Origin: UMGS1840 sp964537245
GTDB lineage: Bacteria > Bacillota > Clostridia > UMGS1840
DNA length: 41,163 nucleotides
Reading direction: 5' to 3'
Assembly: GCA_964537245.1 (NCBI GenBank)
Contig: CAZHZL010000015.1
Location: 1 to 41,163 of the forward strand
Part shown: in pieces, positions 24,931 to 34,477 of the stretch
Position numbering within the stretch: the stretch's first letter is position 1
Layout of the letters: the number at the start of each line of letters is the position of its first letter
Notes under the pieces: model-generated
Seen by the model: the letters and a program-made list of their open reading frames with translations, nothing else
The model's database searches: none
Told to the model about the DNA's origin: nothing
Made by a program: the position numbers and the translations under genes

Positions 24931-25377
24931 TTACAAAGCTTCTATATTTATTTTAACCTTTGCATTTATATCTTCAAACAGCTTAACTACAATTTCATAC
25001 TGACCGAGAGCCTTTATTGAATCCTTCAAAACAACCTTTCTCTTATCAACCTCGATTTTAAGCTGGTCTTTTATTGCTTTTTCAATGTCGATAGAGGTTA
25101 CAGCCCCAAAAAGCTTACCGTTGTCTCCTGATTTAGCTTTAATTACAACAGTTGCATTTTCAAGTCTTTCCTTAAGAAGCTTTGAGTTATCTCTGTTCAC
25201 GGCTTTTCTATGCTCAACGGAAGCCTTCTGATTGTTAAGCTGAGTCATATTTGCCGCATTTGCTTCAACGGCAAGATTTTTCGGTAACAAAAAGTTTCTT
25301 GCGTATCCGTCAGACGCATTTATAACTTCGCCTTTTTTTCCGCTTCCTTTAACATCCTGTAATAAAATAACCTTCAT
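24931..25377 (-). CDS. rplI: 50S ribosomal protein L9
   Basis: A 148-aa protein of the normal length. The N-terminal rRNA-binding domain reads MKVILLQDVKGSGKKGEVIN and DGYARNFLLPKNLAVEA; a long central helix and a C-terminal domain containing GKLFGAVTSIDIEKAIKDQ follow. L9 sits at the L1 stalk base and limits frameshifting. AAAGGATG precedes the start. It lies between gdpP and dnaB. Confidence 0.97.
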   Translation of the reverse strand: MKVILLQDVKGSGKKGEVINASDGYARNFLLPKNLAVEANAANMTQLNNQKASVEHRKAVNRDNSKLLKERLENATVVIKAKSGDNGKLFGAVTSIDIEKAIKDQLKIEVDKRKVVLKDSIKALGQYEIVVKLFEDINAKVKINIEAL

Positions 25378-25396
25378 TTTTATTCATCCTTTCATT

Positions 25397-27412
25397 TTAT
25401 ATATCTTCTTCGTCTGTATATTCTTCCGTTATTTCTTTTAGTATTTCTTTTATCGTCATAACAGCTTTATCCACCGTCATATCGCTAAGCTGTGCGCCTG
25501 CAACAAGCTGATGTCCGCCGCCGCCCATTCTTTCCATAACAAGCTGTACATTTATCTTTCCGTTTGAGCGCGCGCTTATGATTACTCTTTCTTTATTTTT
25601 GAATATTACAAATGCCGCTTCAATGCCCTTTATGTCAATAAGACTGTCTGCCGCCTGTGCGATAAATATGCTGTTATCCTCTTCGCCGTAATATTTTGCA
25701 ATTGCGATATCGTTATGATAAAATTCGCAGGATTTTACGATTTCCGTAACCTTTAAATATGTTTCAAAATCACTCTTTACAAAATCCTTTGCAGAAATCG
25801 GCTCCATACCTGCTTTTCTTAAGTATGACGCGGCTTCAAAGGTTCTCACACCTGTTTTTACGCTGAAATTCTGTGTATCAAGAAGTATTCCCGCATATAA
25901 GCTTTCAGCTTCGGGCTTTCTTAGCTTTACTCTGTCGTCTAAGTAGCCGAGCATTTCAACAACAAGCTCACATGCAGAAGAAGCATACGGCTCGTGGAAC
26001 GAAAGCACGGTATCTGAAATAAAGTCAGCACCTTTTCTGTGGTGGTCAATAAGTACCTTTTGATTACATTTTTCAACAAGTGCGGGGCAGGGTAAAATCG
26101 GAAGTCTGTGAGCGTCCACAATAACAACGACTGTATTTTCCGCAAGATAGTTTTCCGCAGTCTGCGCAGGAATAAAAAGTCCTTCGTATTCCCTGTTGTT
26201 CCCCAATCTTGAAAGAACTGCTTCAACATTTTCGTTTGGAGTATCGTCAAGAACTATAAAGGTTTCTTTTTCAAAAGCCCTTGCAATTCTTGAAATACCA
26301 AGCGCCGCGCCCAAAGAGTCCATATCGGGATTTTTATGTCCCATTATTATCACTCGTTCGTTTTTCTCCAGAAGCTCCTTAAAATAAAGAGCAACTATAC
26401 GCGACCTTACCTTTGTTCTCTTTTCAACCTCACGGGCATTACCGCCAAAATAAGTAACATCGGCTTCTTCCTTGACAACCGCCTGGTCGCCGCCTCTTCC
26501 TAATGCAAGGTCGATTGCAACCTTCGCAAAGTTTTCGGTTTCGTGTATATCTGAGCCGACTCCGACGCCGATACTCAAAGTAAACTGCATATCTGAAACC
26601 TCAATATCCTTTACAAACCGAAGCACATTGAACTTATCCGCCTTCATCTGCCTGAAATATCTGTATTCCGTCATAAAGGAATAACGGTCTCTGTCGCTTC
26701 GTGAAAGTATTGCATTATAACGGATAACAAAATCATAAAGATTTTTTTCGATTTTTGATAAAATTCCCGTCCTGTCGGAATCAGGAAGGCTTTTTGTAAG
26801 CTCGTCTAAATTATCAATATAGATATATCCTTTAACAAGCCTGCTTTCGCTGTATTCTTCCTTTAAATCGGTAAGCGCCGTTGTATCAACGAAATAGTAA
26901 ACAAAAATTTCTTCAACCGTATCATTCTTATCGTTTTTGTCATTTTTATCGTACTTTTTTGATTTTGTACAAACACCGATAGCGTCAAAGGTTTTTTCAC
27001 CGATAGTAACTCCCGAAACAACAGCTTCCTCGTTTCCGACCGTAAAGCCTTCAAACATATCCTGTATTAACGGACTTAAAAAGCTGTCCTTATTTATAAG
27101 GTCTCCGAAATTGTTGTTATACCATAGTATTTCTCCGTTTTTTCTCACGATAACCATCGGGAACGGCGAGTTCATTATGGAGTTATGTGTTGCTGATTCT
27201 ATATTAAAAGAAAGGTTTTCAAGGTACTTTCTCATTTGCTTATCGGTTTTTCTGCGTTCTATAAGGTAAACGATAAGAACAACAGTTGTAATAACAAGCT
27301 CTAAAACAGAAATCTCAAGGCTGAAAAAGCCTGTTATAAGACAAAAAATATACAAAAGCACAAAGTTTATTTTTGTTTTTGAATTGGTTATAAACCTGCT
27401 TACTTCTTTCAT
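25397..27412 (-). CDS. gdpP: Cyclic di-AMP phosphodiesterase GdpP
   Basis: A 671-aa membrane protein. Two N-terminal helices (about 14-52), a PAS-like domain (about 80-180), a degenerate GGDEF domain (about 190-315) and a DHH/DHHA1 phosphodiesterase. The DHH motifs are MGHKNPDMDS (357-366), VDAHR and IDHHRKG (from about 455); GGGGHQ marks the DHHA1 end. It hydrolyses c-di-AMP to pApA. A short DKN repeat (KYDKNDKNDKND, about residues 153-164) interrupts the PAS region and is unlike the rest. Start with AAGGAGG. The opposing cyclase CdaA is at 7.7-8.6 kb. Confidence 0.95.
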   Translation of the reverse strand: MKEVSRFITNSKTKINFVLLYIFCLITGFFSLEISVLELVITTVVLIVYLIERRKTDKQMRKYLENLSFNIESATHNSIMNSPFPMVIVRKNGEILWYNNNFGDLINKDSFLSPLIQDMFEGFTVGNEEAVVSGVTIGEKTFDAIGVCTKSKKYDKNDKNDKNDTVEEIFVYYFVDTTALTDLKEEYSESRLVKGYIYIDNLDELTKSLPDSDRTGILSKIEKNLYDFVIRYNAILSRSDRDRYSFMTEYRYFRQMKADKFNVLRFVKDIEVSDMQFTLSIGVGVGSDIHETENFAKVAIDLALGRGGDQAVVKEEADVTYFGGNAREVEKRTKVRSRIVALYFKELLEKNERVIIMGHKNPDMDSLGAALGISRIARAFEKETFIVLDDTPNENVEAVLSRLGNNREYEGLFIPAQTAENYLAENTVVVIVDAHRLPILPCPALVEKCNQKVLIDHHRKGADFISDTVLSFHEPYASSACELVVEMLGYLDDRVKLRKPEAESLYAGILLDTQNFSVKTGVRTFEAASYLRKAGMEPISAKDFVKSDFETYLKVTEIVKSCEFYHNDIAIAKYYGEEDNSIFIAQAADSLIDIKGIEAAFVIFKNKERVIISARSNGKINVQLVMERMGGGGHQLVAGAQLSDMTVDKAVMTIKEILKEITEEYTDEEDI

Positions 27413-27456
27413 ACCCTTCCTCCTTTTTTTGCTATCATAATATTATATCAATTTTT

Positions 27457-28554
27457 TTAAGCTTTGTCAACCAAAAGCTTTGAAATAACAGAATTTGATA
27501 CAAAAAATCCGTCATCGGTAAGCGAAAAGCCGTTTTTTGTTCTTTTTGCGTAACCGTTTTTTATAAGAAGCTTAATATATGCGCCTTTTTCTTTTTCAAT
27601 ATCATATCCGTAATTTTCTTTTATGTCTTGTGTATCAAGTCCGATATCTGTTCTTAATGAAAGCATTATTTTTTCATTCAAAAAATCTGTCTCATTTCTT
27701 TTCTCAATTTCAAAAACGGTAGCTTCGTTTTTTATATAATCGGAAATATCTGATACATTGCTGTATCTTCTTCCGTCAAAAAAGCTGTATGCCGCCGCGC
27801 CAAAGCCTATATACGAGGACATATCCCAATATTTGAAATTGTGACGGCAGACTGTTTTTCCGAAATTTGAAATTTCGTAGTGCCTGTAATCCGAAAAATA
27901 CGAGCACAAAAATTTATACTGCTCATATACTCCGTCATCGTCGGGATATGAATAATCCATCGAATATATGGGAGTGTTTTCGCTTATTGTAAGAGCATAA
28001 GCTGATATATGCTCGGTGTTTAAGCTTTTTACATATTCTGCGGTTTTAAAAAGGCTATCAACGCTTGAGTCCATAAGACCGTAAATAATATCAACATTTA
28101 CATTTTCAAAGCCTGCGTTTCTAACCATATCATACGCCTTTGAAAAATCATCTTTCGTATGAATACGACCAATTTTTTTCAGCTCGTCGTCATTTGCGGA
28201 CTGAAGCCCCATGCTTATTCTGTTTACTCCGTTTTTACGGTAGCATTTAAGCTTTTCTTCAGAAAAGGTTTTTGGATTTGCTTCTAAAGTGATTTCAGCA
28301 TTTTTGGAAATATCAAAGACTTTGTATATTTCCTCCAAAACGCCTGCAATATATTTTTCATCGGGATATGTCGGAGTTCCTCCGCCAAAAAAAATCGTAT
28401 CAGCCTTTATTTTTCCGTATTTACCGTATGAACGGATTTCATTTTGAAGCTTTTTAAAATATTCTTTTTGCAGCTTTTCATCGCAGACAGAATAAAAATC
28501 GCAATAATAGCATTTGGCTTTGCAAAACGGAATGTGTATATATAATCCTGTCAT
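27457..28554 (-). CDS. hemW: Radical SAM heme chaperone HemW
   Basis: A 365-aa radical SAM protein. The cluster cysteines are C11, C15 and C18 (FCKAKCYYCDFY). GGGTPT and the IYGL-containing stretch NVDIIYGLMD follow, and the C-terminal HemN/HemW domain carries YEISNFGK and RHNFKYWDMSSYIGFGAAAYSF. HemW-type proteins carry the extra C after YYC rather than the fourth cysteine of HemN, and act as heme chaperones. The start overlaps the lepA stop (TAATG). lepA-hemW is a common Firmicutes pair, which supports the assignment. Confidence 0.93.
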   Translation of the reverse strand: MTGLYIHIPFCKAKCYYCDFYSVCDEKLQKEYFKKLQNEIRSYGKYGKIKADTIFFGGGTPTYPDEKYIAGVLEEIYKVFDISKNAEITLEANPKTFSEEKLKCYRKNGVNRISMGLQSANDDELKKIGRIHTKDDFSKAYDMVRNAGFENVNVDIIYGLMDSSVDSLFKTAEYVKSLNTEHISAYALTISENTPIYSMDYSYPDDDGVYEQYKFLCSYFSDYRHYEISNFGKTVCRHNFKYWDMSSYIGFGAAAYSFFDGRRYSNVSDISDYIKNEATVFEIEKRNETDFLNEKIMLSLRTDIGLDTQDIKENYGYDIEKEKGAYIKLLIKNGYAKRTKNGFSLTDDGFFVSNSVISKLLVDKA

Positions 28555-30356
28555 TACAGCTTCAACACCGCCATAAACGCTTCCTGCGGAACCTCTACGC
28601 TGCCGACCTGACGCATTCTTTTTTTACCTTCCTTCTGTTTTTCCAGAAGCTTTTTCTTTCTTGTTATATCACCGCCGTAGCATTTCGCCAAAACATCTTT
28701 TCTCATTGCCTTAACAGTTTCTCTGGCGATGATTTTGTTTCCGACAGCAGCCTGAATAGGTATTTCAAAAAGCTGTCTCGGAATAACATCCTTTAATTTT
28801 TCTGCAATTCTTCTACCTCTTGCATATGCTTTATCTGTATGAACGATAAACGAAAGTGCGTCAACGATGTCTCCGTTTAACAGAATATCAAGCTTAACAA
28901 GCTTTGACATTTTGTATTCACTAAGCTCGTAATCCAAAGAAGCATAGCCTCTTGTTCTCGATTTCAAATCGTCAAAGAAATCGTAAATTATTTCATTAAG
29001 AGGCATATCGTAATGAAGCGTTACTCTTGTTGCGTCAAGATACTGCATATCTATAAATGTGCCTCTTCTTTCCTGACAAAGCTCCATAATATTGCCCACA
29101 TATTCGGACGGAGTCATGATATCAGCCTTAACATAAGGCTCCCACATAGCTTCAATCTGCGTCGGGTCGGGAAGATTTGCAGGGTTATCAAGGTCAATTT
29201 CCTCACCGTCAGTTTTTCTTATCTTATATATAACGCTCGGAGCAGTTGTGATTAAATCGAGATTAAATTCTCTTTCAAGTCTTTCCTGAATAATCTCCAA
29301 ATGCAAAAGTCCCAAAAATCCGCAGCGGAAACCAAAGCCCAATGCAGCTGATGTTTCAGGCTGAAATGTGAGCGCCGCGTCGTTAAGCTGTAATTTTAAA
29401 AGTGATTCCTTCAAATCGTCGTATCTTGCACCGTCAACAGGATATATACCGCAGAATACCATCGGCTGAACAGGCTTATAGCCGGGAAGCGGCTCTTTTG
29501 CAGGTCTGTCCTTTAATGTAACGGTATCTCCGACCATAGTATCTCTTAAATTTTTGATTGAAGCTGTAATATAGCCAACCTCACCGCTCATAAGGCAGCT
29601 TGACGGCGCCATACCAAGCGCGCTTAAATAGCCGACCTCAACAACCTCAAATTCCTTTCCGTTTGACATCATTTTCATAACATCGCCGACTTTAATAGAG
29701 CCGTCAAACACACGGATATATATAATTACGCCTTTGTATGCGTCATAATACGAGTCGAAAATAAGAGCTTTAAAAGGCTCGTTCTCATCGCCCGACGGTG
29801 CGGGAATTGTTTTTACAACAGCCTCTAAAACCTCCTCGATATTAGTACCGTTTTTCGCTGAAATAAGAGGCGCTTCATCAGCAGGAATACATATAATATC
29901 CTCAATTTCCTTTTTAACCTCGTCAGGTCTTGCACTGGGAAGGTCAATTTTATTTATAACAGGAAGTATTTCAAGGTCGTTATCGACAGCAAGATAAGCG
30001 TTTGCCAAAGTCTGCGCTTCAATGCCCTGCGCCGCGTCTACAATAAGAATAGCGCCTTCACACGCGTGCAGACTTCTTGAAACCTCATAGTTAAAGTCAA
30101 CGTGTCCCGGTGTATCTATAAGGTTGAAAATATATTCTTCTCCGTCCTTAGCCTTGTATATAAGCCTTACTGCACGGGCTTTAATCGTGATACCTCTTTC
30201 TCGTTCAAGCTCCATATTATCCAAAAGCTGTTCTTCCATTTCCCTTTCGCTGACAACGCCTGTTTTTTCAAGAAGTCTGTCTGCCAAAGTTGACTTACCG
30301 TGGTCTATATGCGCAATAATAGAAAAATTTCTTATCAGTTCCTGTCTGCTTTTCAT
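28554..30356 (-). CDS. lepA: Elongation factor 4 (LepA)
   Basis: A 600-aa translational GTPase, full length. G1 is IAHIDHGKSTLADRLL, G3 DTPGHVDF, G4 NKIDLP; the LepA-specific C-terminal end contains YGGDITRKKKLLEKQKEGKKRMRQVG. It acts on stalled or mistranslocated ribosomes. The start follows CAGGAGATATAAA. It heads the long leftward run and has a clear promoter; the secreted leucine-rich repeat gene is divergent. Confidence 0.97.
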   Translation of the reverse strand: MKSRQELIRNFSIIAHIDHGKSTLADRLLEKTGVVSEREMEEQLLDNMELERERGITIKARAVRLIYKAKDGEEYIFNLIDTPGHVDFNYEVSRSLHACEGAILIVDAAQGIEAQTLANAYLAVDNDLEILPVINKIDLPSARPDEVKKEIEDIICIPADEAPLISAKNGTNIEEVLEAVVKTIPAPSGDENEPFKALIFDSYYDAYKGVIIYIRVFDGSIKVGDVMKMMSNGKEFEVVEVGYLSALGMAPSSCLMSGEVGYITASIKNLRDTMVGDTVTLKDRPAKEPLPGYKPVQPMVFCGIYPVDGARYDDLKESLLKLQLNDAALTFQPETSAALGFGFRCGFLGLLHLEIIQERLEREFNLDLITTAPSVIYKIRKTDGEEIDLDNPANLPDPTQIEAMWEPYVKADIMTPSEYVGNIMELCQERRGTFIDMQYLDATRVTLHYDMPLNEIIYDFFDDLKSRTRGYASLDYELSEYKMSKLVKLDILLNGDIVDALSFIVHTDKAYARGRRIAEKLKDVIPRQLFEIPIQAAVGNKIIARETVKAMRKDVLAKCYGGDITRKKKLLEKQKEGKKRMRQVGSVEVPQEAFMAVLKL

Positions 30357-30401
30357 TTTATATCTCCTGTTTACATAATTATACTACTTATACAATTATA
30401 T

Positions 30402-30430
30402 ATTATAACACAATTTTTTTTATTTGTAAA
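30402..30430 (-). promoter_or_regulatory. Promoter of lepA and the following run
   Basis: On the minus strand TTTACA (30430-30425) and TATAAT (30407-30402) are 17 bases apart, 46 bases upstream of the lepA start. Confidence 0.7.
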
Positions 30431-30478
30431 TATATTTTTTATTTCTTTTTCATTTTGTCATAAAAATAAAAAAACATA

Positions 30479-30507
30479 TTGACTTTTTATGTTAAAACTG
30501 TTATAAT
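30479..30507 (+). promoter_or_regulatory. Promoter of the leucine-rich repeat gene
   Basis: TTGACT (30479-30484) and TATAAT (30502-30507) are 17 bases apart. Transcription is predicted to start near 30514, exactly where a long inverted repeat begins. Confidence 0.82.
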
Positions 30508-30514
30508 TTACTCA

Positions 30515-30709
30515 CCACATGTTACACTTAAATATTGAATTTCGGATATTTTGTATACTTAACAAATATCCTTTTGTGTTATCCTTTTTTAAGGGTATCA
30601 TAAGACTTTTTGTGTTTTGCAAAAAACGCAGGCTATTATATGTATAGTCTTATGATATTCATATTTAGAGTGTAATGTGTGGTAACATGAATTCTAAGCC
30701 GCGTTTTTT
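30515..30709 (+). promoter_or_regulatory. Highly structured 5' leader, candidate regulatory RNA
   Basis: The arm at 30515-30540 pairs with 30657-30682 to give about 25 base pairs, interrupted by two single-base bulges. Enclosed are a hairpin GGATATTT/AAATATCC (30544-30571), a small one ATCCTT/AAGGGT (30581-30596) and a perfect 11-bp stem ATCATAAGACT/AGTCTTATGAT (30597-30656). In the loop of the last, AAAAAACGCaGGCT (30621-30634) is complementary, with one bulge, to AGCCGCGTTTTTT (30697-30709), just before a terminator. Alternatively part of that loop folds on itself as GTGTTTT/AAAACGC around GCAA. Fits no riboswitch class I recognise. Confidence 0.6.
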
Positions 30710-30746
30710 ATGCGTGGTACAGATTTCTGTTGCCACGCATTTTTTA
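30710..30746 (+). terminator. Intrinsic terminator inside the leader
   Basis: ATGCGTGG (30710-30717) pairs with CCACGCAT (30733-30740), with an inner ACAG/CTGT, followed by a T-run to 30745. It lies between the promoter and the start codon at 30825, so the gene can only be expressed by read-through; this suggests attenuation. Confidence 0.72.
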
Positions 30747-30824
30747 TTATGTGAGATTTCAGAAAGGAGCTACATTACACACATTACAATCACAGTCAAA
30801 AATCAAAGAAAGGATATTTATTAT

Positions 30825-33800
30825 ATGAAAAAAATTTTCAAAACTATATTTTTCGTTTTTATTCTATTAATAAGCTTATGCTGCATACATGCATTTTCTT
30901 CTACCGTTTCCAGCGGAACTTGTGGAGAAAAAGTCAGTTATACACTTGATGATAAGGGTACTCTGACCATTAGTGGAACTGGCGAAATGTACGATTTAGG
31001 TTCTTCCGGCTTTTTTTACAAAAACACAAATATTAAAAACATCATTATTGAAAGTGGTGTTACATACATCGGAAATTATGCCTTTTACGGTTGTAGTAAT
31101 TTAACAAGTGTATCTATACCTGATAGTGTAATATCTTTCGGTACCAGCGCTTTCGGTAATTGCAGCAGCTTGAACCAAGTAAACATATCTGATTTGAAAG
31201 CTTGGTGTAATATTGATTTTAAAAATATTAGTGATAACCCTCTATGGTATGCGCAGAATCTTTATCTTAACGGCTCTCTTGTTAAGGATTTGATTATTCC
31301 TGACGATATTACATCTATCAACAATTACACTTTCGCACGGTGTAGCAATTTGGAAAGCATAACAATTCCCGACAGCTTAATATCTATAGGAACTGAGGCC
31401 TTCGCAAATTGTACCAATTTAACAAGAGTAAATATATCCGATTTATCATCTTGGTGCAATATAAAATTTGCAGAAAAAACCTCGAATCCTGCATATTGTG
31501 CGCAGAATCTTTATCTTAACGGAATTCTTGTTGAGGATTTGATTATCCCTGATGGTGTTACATCTATCAACGATTACGCTTTTTACGGATATAGTAAATT
31601 AACAAGTATAACCTTCCCTAAAGGTGTATCTTCTATTGGAGAATATGCTTTTTTTAACTGTGATAATTTAACCAACCTATCACTCTCTGATTCTGTTACA
31701 GCTATAGGTGCTTTTGCTTTTGCTTATTGCGAAAAAATAACAAACATAACTATACCAAAATCAGTTACATCTTTTGGTACGCAGTCATTTTACAATTGTA
31801 GTCTAAATAAAGTTGAAATATCTGATTTGGAAGCATGGTGTAATATCGATTTTGAAACATATCTAGCAAACCCTTTGTATTATGCACATAATCTTTATCT
31901 TAATGGTTCTCTTGTAAAAAGTGTGACTATTCCTGTTTCTCGTACGACCATTAAAAATTATACTTTTAGCGGTTGCAGCAGTTTAACAAGCATAGATATT
32001 CCTGATTCTGTTACAGAAATCGGTATAGGTGCTTTTTACTATTGTAGTAAATTGACAAGTATAACTATTCCTGATTCTGTTACAGTTATTAAGAATATAA
32101 CTTTTGGCTATTGCAGCAATTTAAAAAATATAACTATTCCGGATACCGTTACCGCCATCGGAAGCGGCGCATTTTCTAAATGTATTAAATTAGCAGAAAT
32201 AAGTATTCCTGCCGGAGTTACATCTATCGAATCTTCTACATTTTCCGGTTGCACTAATTTAACAAAGATAGCAATCCCCAATTCTGTCACTTACATCGGC
32301 AGTGATGCTTTTTTTAAGTGCAGCAAATTAACAGACATAATCATTCCGGAAGATGTTACATATATTGGGTCACAGGCATTTTGGGATTGCAGCAATTTAA
32401 AAAGCATAAACATCCCTAATAATCTCACATCTATTAGTGCGAGCGTTTTTTGTGGATGCACCGGTTTAACAAGCGTAATCATTCCGGACGGAGTTAATTC
32501 TATTGGTATGCAGGCTTTCAGCGGCGTCTCCCTCACTATTGTTATCCCAAAAAGTGTAACCTCTCTCGGTAAAAATTCACTCAATAAAGCAACAGGCATT
32601 TATTATGAAGGTTCAGAAAACGAATGGAATTCAATTACACGAACAGGTGCTTTTGGAACAACAGAAAATTCAAATATAATTTTTTATGATGTGGCATCCG
32701 AACGCATAAACAAAAATATATTTTGGACATTAAAACCAACCGGTGAATTAATAATTTGGGGTTCGGGAACAATCCCCAGCTTCACATCAGTTTCCGAAGC
32801 TCCGTTCACTGAATATATAGAGAAAATAAAATATGTTAAAATTCCAAATAATATTCAAACAATAGGTGATTTTACTTTTGCAAACTGTTCAAATCTACAA
32901 TTCATTGAAATATCAGCAAATGTTGAAAACATAGGAAAATCAGCTTTTAAAAACTGTTCAAATTTAAAGAAAGTATTTTATACAGGAAGTAAGGACAGCT
33001 GGAATGATATTTCCATTGCTGAAGAAAATATCTACTTAAAAGAGGCTGCATTTTTTTGTAATTGTATAAACAGCGGCCTTGCCGGTGATAACATATTCTG
33101 GTTTCTTGATTCCGGCGGAAAGCTAACCGTTGGAGGTTTAGGCAATATGTACGATTTTGGCTTTTTATCAAAAACCCCTTGGTATGCTAATCGTAATACA
33201 GTAACATCTGTAGAAATCGAAAGCGGTGTTGAAAGAATAGGTAATTATGCTCTTTCTAATTTGCCTACAACAATTGTAAGCATTCCGAACACAGTCACTT
33301 CAATAGGAAAATATGCTTTTTATAGTTGTGGAACTATGACAAATATAATTATTCCTGACAGTGTAATTTTAATAGAAGAAAATGCATTTGCACTGTGTAC
33401 AACATTAAAAGAAGTGCTTCTTTCAAATAATCTTGAAGTTATTCCCAAAAGTTTGTTCAGTAGCAGCGGATTAGAAAGTATCAATATACCAAAAAATGTT
33501 AAAGAAATAAAAAGCAGCGCTTTTTCATATTGTAGTAAATTAGTAAATATTACTCTCCCAGACTCTCTTGTTTCAATTGAGGATAGCTCTTTTCAAAATT
33601 GTTCCAATTTAGTTAAAATTGTTTTCACAAAAAATTTGAAATACATTTCTCAATATGCATTTAGTAATTGCTCAAAGTTAACCGATATTACAATACCGAA
33701 TAATGTTGAATACATCGATAGATATGCATTTTCAAGCTGCACCAATCTGAAACGCTTAATAATAATTGGAAATCAAAATACTGAATATGGCACAGAAATT

Positions 33801-34334
33801 GAAAGCTATGCATTTTATAACTGCACAAATCTTACAGACATAATAATTTTAGGAAAAATCAGATATATCGAAAGCAATGCTTTTTATAATTGTCAAAAAA
33901 TTGAAAACTTAAAATTAGGAAAAGACATTCTCAGTATTAACTCATATGCATTCAGAAATTGTTCTGCACCAAAAAATTTATATTACGGAAAAACAGAAGA
34001 TAAATTTATTCAAATGCTTACACAAACTGGCAACACCGCTATTTTAGGAGCAGAATACATTAACTTCAATTCAACATTTTTTGAAGTGTTAAACGGAAGC
34101 ACTAATGAAACAACGGTTGTTTTTGAAACACCCGACACAAAAGGCGCGACTGTAAATGTAGCTGCATTTCTGACAGCCGACAGAATATCTGAAACCGAAA
34201 AAATTACTGTTAATACCGCGACATTCAATGACTCCTCCAACGCACAATACTTTAAAGTATTTATCTGGGATGATAATATGAATCCGGTTTTAAACTCGCT
34301 TACAGCGTATCCGTATTTTGAGACAAATCAATAA
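30825..34334 (+). CDS. Secreted BspA-type leucine-rich repeat protein
   Basis: A 1169-aa protein. A signal peptide (MKKIFKTIFFVFILLISLCC..AFS, about 1-25) is followed by some thirty LRR_5/BspA repeats of about 23 residues with the pattern AFxNCSxLxxIxIPDSVTxIG. Three head modules introduce repeat blocks, near residues 31 (TLTISGTGEMYD), 635 (ELIIWGSGT) and 755 (KLTVGGLGNMYD). An insert with AWCNIDF and NLYLNGSLV recurs three times in the first block. The last about 90 residues form a beta domain ending FKVFIWDDN. No LPXTG, SLH or transmembrane anchor is seen. Such proteins act in adhesion or binding. The ATG at 30825 follows AAAGAAAGGA; the frame is open upstream to 30675 but that part is leader. 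Confidence 0.9.
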   Translation: MKKIFKTIFFVFILLISLCCIHAFSSTVSSGTCGEKVSYTLDDKGTLTISGTGEMYDLGSSGFFYKNTNIKNIIIESGVTYIGNYAFYGCSNLTSVSIPDSVISFGTSAFGNCSSLNQVNISDLKAWCNIDFKNISDNPLWYAQNLYLNGSLVKDLIIPDDITSINNYTFARCSNLESITIPDSLISIGTEAFANCTNLTRVNISDLSSWCNIKFAEKTSNPAYCAQNLYLNGILVEDLIIPDGVTSINDYAFYGYSKLTSITFPKGVSSIGEYAFFNCDNLTNLSLSDSVTAIGAFAFAYCEKITNITIPKSVTSFGTQSFYNCSLNKVEISDLEAWCNIDFETYLANPLYYAHNLYLNGSLVKSVTIPVSRTTIKNYTFSGCSSLTSIDIPDSVTEIGIGAFYYCSKLTSITIPDSVTVIKNITFGYCSNLKNITIPDTVTAIGSGAFSKCIKLAEISIPAGVTSIESSTFSGCTNLTKIAIPNSVTYIGSDAFFKCSKLTDIIIPEDVTYIGSQAFWDCSNLKSINIPNNLTSISASVFCGCTGLTSVIIPDGVNSIGMQAFSGVSLTIVIPKSVTSLGKNSLNKATGIYYEGSENEWNSITRTGAFGTTENSNIIFYDVASERINKNIFWTLKPTGELIIWGSGTIPSFTSVSEAPFTEYIEKIKYVKIPNNIQTIGDFTFANCSNLQFIEISANVENIGKSAFKNCSNLKKVFYTGSKDSWNDISIAEENIYLKEAAFFCNCINSGLAGDNIFWFLDSGGKLTVGGLGNMYDFGFLSKTPWYANRNTVTSVEIESGVERIGNYALSNLPTTIVSIPNTVTSIGKYAFYSCGTMTNIIIPDSVILIEENAFALCTTLKEVLLSNNLEVIPKSLFSSSGLESINIPKNVKEIKSSAFSYCSKLVNITLPDSLVSIEDSSFQNCSNLVKIVFTKNLKYISQYAFSNCSKLTDITIPNNVEYIDRYAFSSCTNLKRLIIIGNQNTEYGTEIESYAFYNCTNLTDIIILGKIRYIESNAFYNCQKIENLKLGKDILSINSYAFRNCSAPKNLYYGKTEDKFIQMLTQTGNTAILGAEYINFNSTFFEVLNGSTNETTVVFETPDTKGATVNVAAFLTADRISETEKITVNTATFNDSSNAQYFKVFIWDDNMNPVLNSLTAYPYFETNQ

Positions 34335-34394
34335 TTCACTATAATTATTTAGTATCATGATTGCATAAATTTTCAAAAAATACAAAATAACGAA

Positions 34395-34426
34395 CCCCCT
34401 GATATAAAAAAGAAAATATCAGGGGG
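34395..34426. terminator. Hairpin in the convergent gap, possible terminator
   Basis: CCCCCTGATAT (34395-34405) and ATATCAGGGGG (34416-34426) form a perfect 11-bp stem between the convergent leucine-rich repeat and dehydrogenase genes. No long T-run follows on either strand, so terminator strength is uncertain. Confidence 0.6.
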
Positions 34427-34477
34427 TGTGTAATCAGGAATTCATTCATTATTCTTCCTTACTCCATAATAGGTTAT

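Noticed and set aside
30515..30682. Invertible promoter segment bounded by the inverted repeat
   Set aside because: The clear promoter lies outside the repeats (30479-30507), and no good promoter is seen inside on either strand; no invertase gene is in the window.
30515..30746. T-box leader
   Set aside because: No T-box core word and no specifier-loop arrangement, and the downstream gene is not an aminoacyl-tRNA or amino acid gene.
30675..30824. In-frame upstream extension of the leucine-rich repeat gene, 50 codons
   Set aside because: It would pass through the terminator and competing stems, and the real start at 30825 has a ribosome site and an immediate signal peptide.
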